Below are positions 1 through 6,552 of a stretch of 9,249 bases of DNA, piece after piece. The number at the start of each line of letters is the position of its first letter. Position 1 is the stretch's first letter. The position numbers were made by a program, and so were the translations under genes. This DNA comes from an uncultured Blautia sp. Lineage in GTDB: Bacteria > Bacillota > Clostridia > Lachnospirales > Lachnospiraceae. The DNA lies in contig NZ_CAKROJ010000072.1 in assembly GCF_934372025.1 (NCBI RefSeq), forward strand, positions 1 to 9,249, in the 5' to 3' direction. The notes below the pieces were generated by a model that saw nothing but the letters and a program-made list of their open reading frames with translations, was not told the DNA's origin and made no database searches.

Positions 1-833
1 ATCAATACCACACCAACAGCAGCTTTCCGTGAGAGCTTCTCATGGAAAACAATCCAGGAAAAAGCAATCGTCACAAGAATACTCAGCTTGTCGATCGGCA
101 CGACAACACTTGCCGGGCCCTCCTGCAATGCCCGATAATAACACAGCCAGGATGCTCCGGTCGCAATTCCGGAAAGGCCGATGAACAACAGCTCTTTTTT
201 CTCAATTTCCTGAGCCTCATGCTGTTTGCCTTTCATAAACACCATCAGCCATGCCATAATCAGCACAACCGTTGTACGGATCGCGGTTCCCAGATTGGAG
301 TCAATCCCGGAAATACCAATCTTTCCAAGGATTGCTGTCAGACTGGCAAACACCGCTGACAATACCGCATAGATCAGCCAGCTTCCATCCTTCTGTCTGT
401 TATTTTCGATTCCTTCTTTTCTGGTGATCATCATCATGGTTCCGATTCCGATCAGACAGACACAGCCTGCTTTTGCCCAGGATAATCCTTCATGCAGAAA
501 TATCAGTGCCAGAAGGATCGTCAGAATCGTACTTGATTTATCAATCGGAACAACCTTATTGATATCTCCTTTCTGCAATGCATGGAAATAGCAGAGCCAG
601 GATGCCCCGGTTGCCATACCGGACAAAATCAGAAACAAAAGCGTATTTCCACTGATATCCTTTATTCCGGACAGTGTTCCTGTCACAAGCACCATCAACC
701 AGGAAAATAAAAGAACTACGATCGTCCTGACCGCCGTCGCTACATCAGAATCTGTTTTCTGGATTCCACATTTTGCAAGAATCGCCGTGATTCCTGCAAA
801 AAACGAAGACCCTATTGCAAATAAAATCCACAT
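1..833 (-). CDS. EamA/DMT-family transporter, C-terminus cut by window edge
   Basis: An integral membrane transporter of the drug/metabolite transporter (EamA) superfamily, with an unknown substrate. The reading frame runs from an ATG at 833 to the left edge: 277 residues are visible and the usual length is near 290-300, so only the tail is missing. The start is preceded by a GGGGG run 6 nt upstream. Two homologous halves are obvious: ATGASWLCY occurs at residues 74-82 and again at 224-232. The flanking pairs AILAKCGI/AILGKIGI and VVPIDKSS/VVPIDKLS are also exactly 150 residues apart, which matches the two EamA repeats. Each half carries about five hydrophobic segments, with a charged linker near residues 138-150. 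It follows the terminator of the upstream operon, so it is probably transcribed separately. The family call is secure; the substrate cannot be read from sequence. Confidence 0.9.
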   Translation of the reverse strand, partial: MWILFAIGSSFFAGITAILAKCGIQKTDSDVATAVRTIVVLLFSWLMVLVTGTLSGIKDISGNTLLFLILSGMATGASWLCYFHALQKGDINKVVPIDKSSTILTILLALIFLHEGLSWAKAGCVCLIGIGTMMMITRKEGIENNRQKDGSWLIYAVLSAVFASLTAILGKIGISGIDSNLGTAIRTTVVLIMAWLMVFMKGKQHEAQEIEKKELLFIGLSGIATGASWLCYYRALQEGPASVVVPIDKLSILVTIAFSWIVFHEKLSRKAAVGVVL

Positions 834-903
834 AGTAATCCCCCTGCATATTTTTATTTTATCCACACTTATTGGAACATTACGGAGTAATCTCCTGTAA
901 AGT

Positions 904-927
904 AAAAGAGCAGGTTTTCACCCGCTC
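904..927 (-). terminator. Rho-independent terminator of the six-gene operon
   Basis: On the minus strand an 8-bp stem, GAGCGGGT with ACCTGCTC (one G-U pair), closes a GAAA tetraloop and is followed by TTTTACTTT. It begins about 20 nt after the stop codon of the 85-residue gene and separates that operon from the EamA transporter. Confidence 0.85.
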
Positions 928-947
928 AGTCATTTGAATAATAATCA

Positions 948-1205
948 TCATTCATCAAAATTTGCTGCATATACGCCTTCCGGAAGTCTCATGGTAAGAA
1001 TTCCAAGATTAAATTCATGATCCATAATGGTAATGTGATATTCAAAGATCACATCATCTTCAAACTTGGACAGTAATACATAACTGCCGTTCTCTTTTCC
1101 TTCAATCTGGTCACAGATATCTTCGTAAACAGCCTGTCCGGAAATCTCTCTCGGATATCCTGCTGCCTTGATCTTCTCTTCAATTGCCTGGTATAATTCG
1201 TCCAC
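948..1205 (-). CDS. Conserved-looking 85-residue hypothetical protein
   Basis: I do not recognise the family. The gene starts with GTG at 1205, supported by a near-ideal AAAGGAGG placed 8 nt upstream. An ATG directly after the GGAGG is out of frame and is not the start. The product is small, acidic and soluble. The first ~30 residues look helical (MDELYQAIEEKIKAAG). A strand-rich half with alternating hydrophobic residues follows (YVLLSKFEDD, VIFEYHITIMD, LGILTMRL). There is no signal peptide, membrane segment, cysteine pair or catalytic motif. It begins 14 nt after the acylphosphatase stop and is the last gene before the terminator, so it is clearly co-transcribed with acylphosphatase and PAP2. 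Any functional link to them is inference only. Confidence 0.8.
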   Translation of the reverse strand: MDELYQAIEEKIKAAGYPREISGQAVYEDICDQIEGKENGSYVLLSKFEDDVIFEYHITIMDHEFNLGILTMRLPEGVYAANFDE

Positions 1206-1219
1206 CCGTACATCCTCCT

Positions 1220-1495
1220 TTAGTATCTGACTCCGAATCCATACTCTTCTTCATCAACCGGAAGACTGCGTTTTCGGATATCGTCAATCTCTATATAACG
1301 GTCATTGTAAAGTGCCTGAAGAATCTTGTCAATATCTTCTTCCAATCCCTGCAATTCTGTCGAGACCGATCCGTCATATTCGTTTCGTGCCCAACCGGTC
1401 ACACTGTATTTTTCTGCCAGATATCGCAGTTTGTAGCGAAATCCAACACCCTGGACTCTTCCATAAAAACATAGGGATACTCTGATTTTGTGCAT
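1220..1495 (-). CDS. acyP: Acylphosphatase
   Basis: A cytoplasmic enzyme hydrolysing the carboxyl-phosphate bond of acyl phosphates (EC 3.6.1.7). At 91 residues it has the family's usual length. The signature GRVQGVGFR lies at residues 12-20, with R20 as the phosphate-binding arginine. GWARNEYDGSV follows, with N38 at the position of the catalytic asparagine; both key residues are intact. The ATG at 1495 is 2 nt after the PAP2 stop codon. The nearest purine-rich ribosome binding site (GAGG) is about 14 nt away, so translation probably depends on coupling to the PAP2 gene. The physiological substrate of bacterial acylphosphatases is generally uncertain, and the operon does not resolve it. The family assignment is firm. 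Confidence 0.95.
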   Translation of the reverse strand: MHKIRVSLCFYGRVQGVGFRYKLRYLAEKYSVTGWARNEYDGSVSTELQGLEEDIDKILQALYNDRYIEIDDIRKRSLPVDEEEYGFGVRY

Positions 1496-1497
1496 AA

Positions 1498-2028
1498 CTA
1501 TTTTATCGACCTCTTCTTTTCCACAAATTTAATAATATGATATCCAATCCATCCGGAAATACATCCAAAAAGAATGCCTCCCAAAACATCTGTCGGATAA
1601 TGCACATACAGATACAATCTGGATACTGCGATCAGAACAGCAATTACAAGTGCTGCGATCCCCAACCTTTTTTCACCAGCCAGATATAATGCTGTCACAG
1701 ATGCAAAGGAAGCTGCCGTATGTCCTGATGGAAAAGAATAATCTCTAAGTTTCTCCACCAACAGCTGAATAGTTGTATTTACATCATATGGTCGTATCCG
1801 TGCCACAATATTTTTCAACAAAATGTTACAGAGCAAAAAATCTGTAAGTAATGCCGCCGCCATGATCATACCTGTTTTTCTCATTTTCGGTATGAACAGC
1901 AGGACCAGCGTCAATACTATCCAGAGTATTCCTGCATTCCCAAGCTTTGTAACCGAGGTCATAAATTTGTCCCAGCCAGGGGTATGCAATGTCTGAAACC
2001 AGTCAAGTATGCTTAATTCAAGACTCAT
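1498..2028 (-). CDS. PAP2-family membrane phosphatase (lipid or undecaprenyl pyrophosphate type)
   Basis: A polytopic membrane phosphatase of 176 residues. All three PAP2 signature segments are present: K72 to R79-P80 in KNIVARIRP, PSGH at 100-103 with the catalytic H103, and SRLYLYVHYPTD at 136-147 giving S136-R137, H143 and D147. Hydrophobic segments lie at about 33-47, 53-71, 105-117, 122-137 and 148-166, the layout of BcrC/YodM-like enzymes whose active site faces outward. Likely substrates are undecaprenyl pyrophosphate or phosphatidyl phosphates; the sequence alone does not decide. The ATG at 2028 is preceded by AAAGGA 8 nt upstream. The next gene, acylphosphatase, starts 2 nt after this stop, so the two are translationally linked. 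Confidence 0.93.
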   Translation of the reverse strand: MSLELSILDWFQTLHTPGWDKFMTSVTKLGNAGILWIVLTLVLLFIPKMRKTGMIMAAALLTDFLLCNILLKNIVARIRPYDVNTTIQLLVEKLRDYSFPSGHTAASFASVTALYLAGEKRLGIAALVIAVLIAVSRLYLYVHYPTDVLGGILFGCISGWIGYHIIKFVEKKRSIK

Positions 2029-2065
2029 TTTTTATATCCTTTTAATCCATTATTTACCTGAATAC

Positions 2066-2085
2066 TCAGCTAGCTGAAAATCAGC
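2066..2085 (-). repeat. Overlapping palindromes in the gap before the PAP2 gene
   Basis: A perfect 12-bp palindrome (tcagctagctga, 2066-2077) shares its right half with a second inverted repeat (gctga-aaa-tcagc, 2073-2085) that contains the stop codon of the 72-residue gene. The two stems cannot form at once. No T-run follows on the minus strand, so this is not a typical terminator. It may be an intercistronic RNA element or chance. Confidence 0.35.
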
Positions 2086-2299
2086 GCAACTTACGCATTT
2101 CACCATCAATCATAAAGACTTCATCGCCTTCATTGATATCCAACTCATATAACCGGGCATCCCTTTCCCGGACTGTCATTTCTTTCCCTGTATAATTACT
2201 TTTCAGCAGAACATTATCCTTTGCTTCCATCCCGTTCGGACGACCCTCACATCCAAAATCAGGCTCATCAATCCGTAAAACATTAAATGTCTCAAGCAT
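2081..2299 (-). CDS. 72-residue hypothetical protein
   Basis: I do not recognise the family. The frame stays open upstream into the end of the transglutaminase-like gene. The ATG at 2299 is chosen because AAAGGGGAG sits 6 nt before it and the resulting start, MLETFNVLRIDEPDFG, looks like a true N-terminus. The product is small, soluble and acidic, with a likely beta-rich fold. It contains one cysteine (in FGCEG) and ends ARLYELDINEGDEVFMIDGE. That ending, a hydrophobic strand followed by an xEGDxV turn, is common in small SH3- or OB-like barrels, though this is only an impression. It lies 43 nt after the transglutaminase-like gene and 52 nt before PAP2, with no terminator on either side. Confidence 0.72.
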   Translation of the reverse strand: MLETFNVLRIDEPDFGCEGRPNGMEAKDNVLLKSNYTGKEMTVRERDARLYELDINEGDEVFMIDGEMRKLR

Positions 2300-2342
2300 G
2301 TCTGTCTCCCCTTTATTTCTAACTATCAGACTTTGTATTACG

Positions 2343-3368
2343 TTACTCTTTTTCCCCTTCATTCGCATCTTCCATAGTAATACATTCCTGCATCTGCGCC
2401 TCTGTATAATACAGACGCAATATGGCCTGCGGCCAGTTGATATTTACAACAGCGGTCTTATTTTTTTCTTCACCGGCCTTACGGATCAGACCAAGAAGCT
2501 CATCCAGAACCTCTCTGGTCAGATATCCTCCCCTCCAGTGAAACGTCAGTGTTTTACTCTTTTTCGCTGCCTGAAGTGAACGTTTATACACATCTTCGGT
2601 CTTTGTAAAAGAAAGCTTTTTCTCTTTATAATAAAAGTGGTCATGATCTGTACAATGTGGTGCAGCTGCGATCAGCGGTTCATGATCTTTGAAAATCTGT
2701 TTGTCATCCAGATTAAAGTAATCATAACGAATATCTTCAACTTTATCACCTTTTCCAAGCGTATTATCAAAGGTTGTGTCCAGATGATAATATATCCCGC
2801 CAATCCGTACAATGTTCCAGGTATGACGGTACTTGATTCCCTTTTCCGGATTGTTTCCACATATTGCGATCACACACCAGACTCCCAACGCATCCAGAAG
2901 TACTTTAACTGCCTTGGCAATGCCCTCACATACACCAACCCCCTGCCCCAAAGGGCCTATGATTTCATGAGAATATGCCTTCTTAAGCTTATCATAATAT
3001 ACATTCTGACAGATAAAATCATGTACATACTTCTCTTTTTCCCATTCAGAAAAATTCTGTGCCGGGCGAACCAGTTTCTCTACTCTGGATTTCATTGCTT
3101 TCTGATGTTCTTTTATTTTTGCTTTATCAAACAGATATTCAGGAATAAAAATAATATTCGGTGACTCCTTATAATATCGATATTTATATCCTGTTGCCCA
3201 GAAAATCTCCGGATGGTCCAGACGAAGCTGAAAGAAAACATTGTATAAATCTTCTCCATCCAGTGCCGGAATCTGGAATTCATCCGCCAGACTGGTGATG
3301 CCCTGAAGGATACCATGGTAGGCGGCCTGCTTCTGCTTATCCATATGATTGTAGTAATACTGCTCCAT
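2343..3368 (-). CDS. Transglutaminase-like domain protein, cytoplasmic
   Basis: A 341-residue protein with a transglutaminase-like (papain-fold) core. The Cys-His-Asp triad is visible: C147 in GVGVCEGIAKAVKVLLDALGV, H182 in RHTWNIV and D197 in YYHLDTTFDN. The preceding helix (KYVHDFICQNVYYD, about 113-126) is typical of the family. The N-terminal ~110 residues and the C-terminal ~100 residues match nothing I know. There is no signal peptide or membrane segment, so it should act in the cytoplasm, unlike many bacterial members that are exported. Possible activities are proteolysis, deamidation or cross-linking of a protein; the sequence does not choose among them. The ATG at 3368 has AGGAG 7 nt upstream. 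It starts 17 nt after the 56-residue gene and is co-transcribed with it. Confidence 0.88.
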   Translation of the reverse strand: MEQYYYNHMDKQKQAAYHGILQGITSLADEFQIPALDGEDLYNVFFQLRLDHPEIFWATGYKYRYYKESPNIIFIPEYLFDKAKIKEHQKAMKSRVEKLVRPAQNFSEWEKEKYVHDFICQNVYYDKLKKAYSHEIIGPLGQGVGVCEGIAKAVKVLLDALGVWCVIAICGNNPEKGIKYRHTWNIVRIGGIYYHLDTTFDNTLGKGDKVEDIRYDYFNLDDKQIFKDHEPLIAAAPHCTDHDHFYYKEKKLSFTKTEDVYKRSLQAAKKSKTLTFHWRGGYLTREVLDELLGLIRKAGEEKNKTAVVNINWPQAILRLYYTEAQMQECITMEDANEGEKE

Positions 3369-3385
3369 TGTACTTCTCCTGGGGT

Positions 3386-3556
3386 TTATTTCATACTATA
3401 CTGCATCATTTCATAATGAAGGATACAGCCCTCATAAATTTCCATCGGAAGGAGTGCTCTGGCAACCAGTTTCTGTTCCTCCTCCGGGCGGTCGATTCTC
3501 TGCAGATGCGCATAATCTCCATCTATCTGTTTCACTTCATAATCACATTCTAACAT
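3386..3556 (-). CDS. 56-residue small protein, first gene of the six-gene operon
   Basis: A short gene with strong support: ATG at 3556, a perfect AAAGGAG 7 nt upstream, and TAA at 3386-3388, only 17 nt before the next gene. The product begins MLECDYEVKQIDGDYAHLQR and ends ARALLPMEIYEGCILHYEM plus six more residues. The layout, a short strand, an IDGDYA turn, then a polar loop and LLP..I.EGCIL, resembles small beta-barrel proteins of the DUF3006 kind, which often read 'DGDYAVVE...LP...KEGD'. That link is by eye only. The product has two cysteines (C4, C44) and no membrane segment. It fills the gap upstream of the transglutaminase-like gene and would otherwise be missed because of its size. 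Confidence 0.75.
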   Translation of the reverse strand: MLECDYEVKQIDGDYAHLQRIDRPEEEQKLVARALLPMEIYEGCILHYEMMQYSMK

Positions 3557-3620
3557 CTGTTTTCTCCTTTATCGTAATCCTGACTTTGTTCGACTTGAAC
3601 TCAGTCTGTGGTTTCTTTTT

Positions 3621-3629
3621 ATCATAACA
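3621..3629 (-). promoter_or_regulatory. Possible extended -10 promoter for the six-gene operon
   Basis: The minus strand reads TGTTATGAT: a TGn extension plus TATGAT, one mismatch from TATAAT. It would start transcription about 58 nt before the 56-residue gene. No good -35 is visible; that position falls inside the upstream terminator hairpin. It is the best candidate in a 77-nt gap. Confidence 0.4.
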
Positions 3630-3630
3630 T

Positions 3631-3657
3631 AAAAGGGAGAGTTTTTGCACTCTCCCT
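3631..3657 (-). terminator. Rho-independent terminator of the hydrolase/acyltransferase operon
   Basis: A perfect 8-bp stem on the minus strand (AGGGAGAG with CTCTCCCT) has an 8-nt loop and is followed by TTTTATG. It starts 7 nt after the stop codon of the 603-residue gene. The T-tract is short but the stem is GC-rich. Confidence 0.85.
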
Positions 3658-3664
3658 GATAATT

Positions 3665-5476
3665 CTACATTCTTAATTTCTTTCGAAATTCCCTCAACGT
3701 ATCTTTTTTTTGAAAAATAAACATGCCTGCCAATACCAGAATGCTAATACCTGCGCAAAGAACAGATGGTATTTTATATTTCACCACTCCGATTCCAAGC
3801 AGCACGATTGGTATACATCCAATTATTGCTGACTGAAGCAGATAATACAAATATTCTTCCATTTCCAGATGACTGACTCCAGCAATCACCGGAACCGACC
3901 CCAATACAGCCAGTGTTCCAAACGGAAATACAAAATCTACGGACCACCCTTTCCATCCGGTAAAATGATCCCACAATATACACAATATCGTTATGATCAA
4001 TAACTGCCAGGTCAGATTTTTCAGGATATTTCTTCGTTTGAAATATGCTATATTGACTACCAACCATGCACAGGCACAACCTGCCGCCGCAAACCAGAAC
4101 CAGTTCAGCGTATCCTGCATCAAATAATTGATCATTCCACAAATAACCATTACTGAAAAACATAAGAATGTAAATGTTTGCAGAATCTTTATCTCTTCTT
4201 TTTTATTCTGTTCTCCGTATCCTGGAAAGTCATTTTTCTCTTCCTTGTATGAAATTTCTTCTTCACGAAGCATCCGCATAAAGTTTTTCTGAATACTGTC
4301 ATCTGGTATTTTAGATGTAAAACCAAGCACCATCTGGTCCTCATAAGAACAGGAACAGAGCTGCAACGAATTGGTACTTGCAAAAATCCCAAAACGATCT
4401 ATATATGCTTTATATTCTTCTGGAAATCGCAGAATTCCAATATTTGAATACACTGCTGTGACACTGCGACTTCCAAGATTTGCACCTGCCCTCATGAAAT
4501 ATCGCTTAATTTCCAATGGCACTGCGCGAATAACAGGATTCTTTTCCAGTCGAACATATCCATTCATATCCATCGCAATCTTGTCTTTATCCAACTTGTC
4601 CCGGAACTGATTTTTCACATCTGTCAACACATCCTGAAATTCTGTATCATCAGAAAAAGTATAGCCAACTTCAATCCAGCCAAAAAAGTTTGTCATTGAC
4701 TGTGATGGAAAATAATTCCGTAAATTTACAGGAATCATCAGTGCAATCGGCTTCTTCTGACGATTCTTTGGTATTTCTTCATGAATCGAACAAAGCAGCA
4801 TTGCTGTAAGAAATACTGTGACAGATACTCCATAATTACGTGCACGTGCCAGTGTTTCTTTTACTGGAATTATTACCTCCGTGATCTGCATATCAGAATG
4901 AAGCAGTTTCTCACCTTTCAGCTTAACTGCTGCCGGTTTTTTCTCTCTGTTTTTCGGAATGTCTGACGAATAATACTGCGAAAAGCTGTCCTCTTCCTGT
5001 GCACCGGGAGTAGTTTCCTCGACCTGTTCTGCCTTTGGCAAATCAGCATTTGGATACTTCAAAATCAGATAATTCTGCACCAGTTCACTTAAGAAATTCA
5101 TTGCTCCTGTACCATCTGTCAAAGCATGGTATACTTCAAAATTAATTCGATTTTTATAATAACTTACCTGAAACAGCAATGTTTTCTGATCTGGAATATA
5201 TAAGCTGCTGCAAGGAGGTCTTTTTTCTTCTTTTACGACTGCATGAATATTTCTTCTTTCCAAATAAAACCAAAACAGTCCTTTTCGCAGAACTGCCTGA
5301 AACAACGGGTATTTCTCCATCGTCTGATCCAGAGCCAGCTGTAAAACCGCACTGTTCACATCTTCTTTTAATTGGCAGTAAAAACGAAATACTCTGGTAT
5401 CATTTTTATCTGTAACAAGAGGAAATGCAAGTGCTGCATTGTCCAATTTACGCCACTTTGAATAACCCTTTTCCAC
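3665..5476 (-). CDS. Condensation/alcohol acetyltransferase-like enzyme fused to a membrane domain
   Basis: A 603-residue two-part protein. Residues ~1-400 look like the CoA-dependent acyltransferase/NRPS condensation fold. The HxxxDG active-site motif is HALTDG at 117-122 (H117, D121), inside NFEVYHALTDGTGAMNFL. Later segments such as LMIPVNLRNYF and YSNIGIL resemble those of alcohol acetyltransferase-type members. Residues ~431-590 hold about six hydrophobic segments, including WDHFTGWKGWSVDF, resembling the membrane part of DUF6320 proteins. Between them lies a charged linker rich in E and K. The expected role is transfer of an acyl group to a hydroxyl or amine at the membrane; donor and acceptor are unknown. 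The start is GTG at 5476, with AAGGAAG 10 nt upstream. It begins 3 nt after the hydrolase stop codon, so the pair is translationally coupled. A signal peptide is absent, placing the catalytic domain in the cytoplasm. Confidence 0.82.
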   Translation of the reverse strand: MEKGYSKWRKLDNAALAFPLVTDKNDTRVFRFYCQLKEDVNSAVLQLALDQTMEKYPLFQAVLRKGLFWFYLERRNIHAVVKEEKRPPCSSLYIPDQKTLLFQVSYYKNRINFEVYHALTDGTGAMNFLSELVQNYLILKYPNADLPKAEQVEETTPGAQEEDSFSQYYSSDIPKNREKKPAAVKLKGEKLLHSDMQITEVIIPVKETLARARNYGVSVTVFLTAMLLCSIHEEIPKNRQKKPIALMIPVNLRNYFPSQSMTNFFGWIEVGYTFSDDTEFQDVLTDVKNQFRDKLDKDKIAMDMNGYVRLEKNPVIRAVPLEIKRYFMRAGANLGSRSVTAVYSNIGILRFPEEYKAYIDRFGIFASTNSLQLCSCSYEDQMVLGFTSKIPDDSIQKNFMRMLREEEISYKEEKNDFPGYGEQNKKEEIKILQTFTFLCFSVMVICGMINYLMQDTLNWFWFAAAGCACAWLVVNIAYFKRRNILKNLTWQLLIITILCILWDHFTGWKGWSVDFVFPFGTLAVLGSVPVIAGVSHLEMEEYLYYLLQSAIIGCIPIVLLGIGVVKYKIPSVLCAGISILVLAGMFIFQKKDTLREFRKKLRM

Positions 5477-5479
5477 GTT

Positions 5480-6421
5480 CTATTCGCTTCCTTTATTCAA
5501 AAATTTATTCATAATTTCAAAACTTTCCTGTACATGCAGGAACTTAATTCCCAGTGCAAAATAGCCATGAAGTGCTTCTTGAATGCGGTGTATTTCTACA
5601 TAATTTCCCGCTTCTTTCAATCGTTTTCCATACTCTTCACCTTCGTCCCGAAGAGGATCAAATTCTGCTGTGAGAATCAATGTATCCGGTAAATTTCTGT
5701 AATTTTGTTCCATTAATGGAGAAAAATATGGATTATTCCTGTCTGTTGGACTGCTTTCATAAAGCTTCAAATAATCTTCCATTTTAAGTGCTGTGAGAAG
5801 ATAATCCTGTCCATTTTCCTGCACAGATTTATACGGTGAATCCTCAGTATAACAATTATTTACTGCCGGATAGATCAAGATCTGTCTCTTTGGTGTGAAA
5901 TCACCTGTGTCCCGTGCTTTCAGACAAACTGCGGCAGCAAGGTTTCCACCCGCACTATCTCCAATAATTGTGATTCTGTCCGGATCAACCGGAAGAATCA
6001 GACGTCCTGCATATAGAGCTTTGGCCGCTTCATAACAATCCTCAAATGGTATAGGAAACCTGTATTCCGGTGCCAGTCGATATTCTACAGACATGACAAT
6101 ATGATCCGTAGACTGTGCCATTCTGCTACATACACGATCATAATTTTCTACACTTTCTGTGACCCATCCACCCCCATGAAAGAAAAGAAGAACCGGGTAT
6201 TTCTGCCCTTCCACCGGTTGACCACTCATGGCTTCTTCCGATGGAAAATAGAGTCGTACAGGCACTTCATGGTTTCCATTATACACTTTTGTATCCAGTG
6301 TTTTTAAAAAGATCCGCATCGCATCCAGTTTCTTGATATCTGCAAGCCTGCGAGAAGCCTCTACTTCTATGTTTCCGTAGGATAGTGCATGTAAAATTGT
6401 ACGCATTGTCTTTGAAATCAA
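5480..6421 (-). CDS. Alpha/beta hydrolase, hormone-sensitive lipase type (esterase)
   Basis: A serine esterase of 313 residues, cytoplasmic, of the HSL (family IV) group. The oxyanion-hole motif HGGGW is at 82-86 and the nucleophile elbow GDSAG at 154-158 (S156). The acid is D255 in EFDPLRDEG and the histidine H285 in ALHGYF. The triad and oxyanion hole are complete and the length is normal for the family. The start is taken as TTG at 6421 because AAGGAG lies 7 nt before it. The ATG at 6427, only 1 nt after AAGGAG, is too close to be used well; choosing it would add two residues. The likely substrates are short to medium acyl esters. The next gene, an acyltransferase-like protein, follows after 3 nt, which suggests the two act on the same acylated compound (inference). 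Confidence 0.92.
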   Translation of the reverse strand: MISKTMRTILHALSYGNIEVEASRRLADIKKLDAMRIFLKTLDTKVYNGNHEVPVRLYFPSEEAMSGQPVEGQKYPVLLFFHGGGWVTESVENYDRVCSRMAQSTDHIVMSVEYRLAPEYRFPIPFEDCYEAAKALYAGRLILPVDPDRITIIGDSAGGNLAAAVCLKARDTGDFTPKRQILIYPAVNNCYTEDSPYKSVQENGQDYLLTALKMEDYLKLYESSPTDRNNPYFSPLMEQNYRNLPDTLILTAEFDPLRDEGEEYGKRLKEAGNYVEIHRIQEALHGYFALGIKFLHVQESFEIMNKFLNKGSE

Positions 6422-6460
6422 TAGCATTCTCCTTATCTGTAAATATTAATCCATATTTCT

Positions 6461-6469
6461 ATTATAACA
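6461..6469 (-). promoter_or_regulatory. Extended -10 promoter for the hydrolase/acyltransferase operon
   Basis: The minus strand reads TGTTATAAT, a perfect extended -10 element. Transcription would start about 33 nt upstream of the hydrolase start. The -35 region (TTTCGT at a 17-nt spacing) is poor, which fits an extended -10 promoter. It lies just after the terminator of the preceding gene. Confidence 0.6.
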
Positions 6470-6515
6470 AAAATATATCTCTCACGAAATCGTAAAATAA
6501 TAGATTTTGAAATCG

Positions 6516-6540
6516 AAAAACCAGCGGCAAAACCGCTGGT
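6516..6540 (-). terminator. Rho-independent terminator of the histidine phosphatase gene
   Basis: A perfect 8-bp stem on the minus strand, ACCAGCGG with CCGCTGGT, has loop TTTTG and is followed by TTTTT. It begins 12 nt after the histidine phosphatase stop codon. Confidence 0.9.
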
Positions 6541-6552
6541 CTTCCAATTTTA

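Noticed and set aside
42..359. Open frame of 105 codons on the plus strand
   Set aside because: It lies antisense within the EamA transporter frame, has no ribosome binding site, and its protein shows no family features.
834..903. Promoter for the EamA gene
   Set aside because: A promoter is expected here after the terminator, but no pair of -35/-10 hexamers with acceptable spacing and match could be picked.
2300..2368. N-terminal extension of the 72-residue protein
   Set aside because: It would overlap the end of the transglutaminase-like gene, and the ATG at 2299 has a strong GGGGAG site at proper spacing.
2637..3164. Open frame of 175 codons on the plus strand
   Set aside because: It is antisense to the transglutaminase-like gene, whose triad and frame are clear; the plus-strand product looks like low-complexity hydrophobic shadow sequence.
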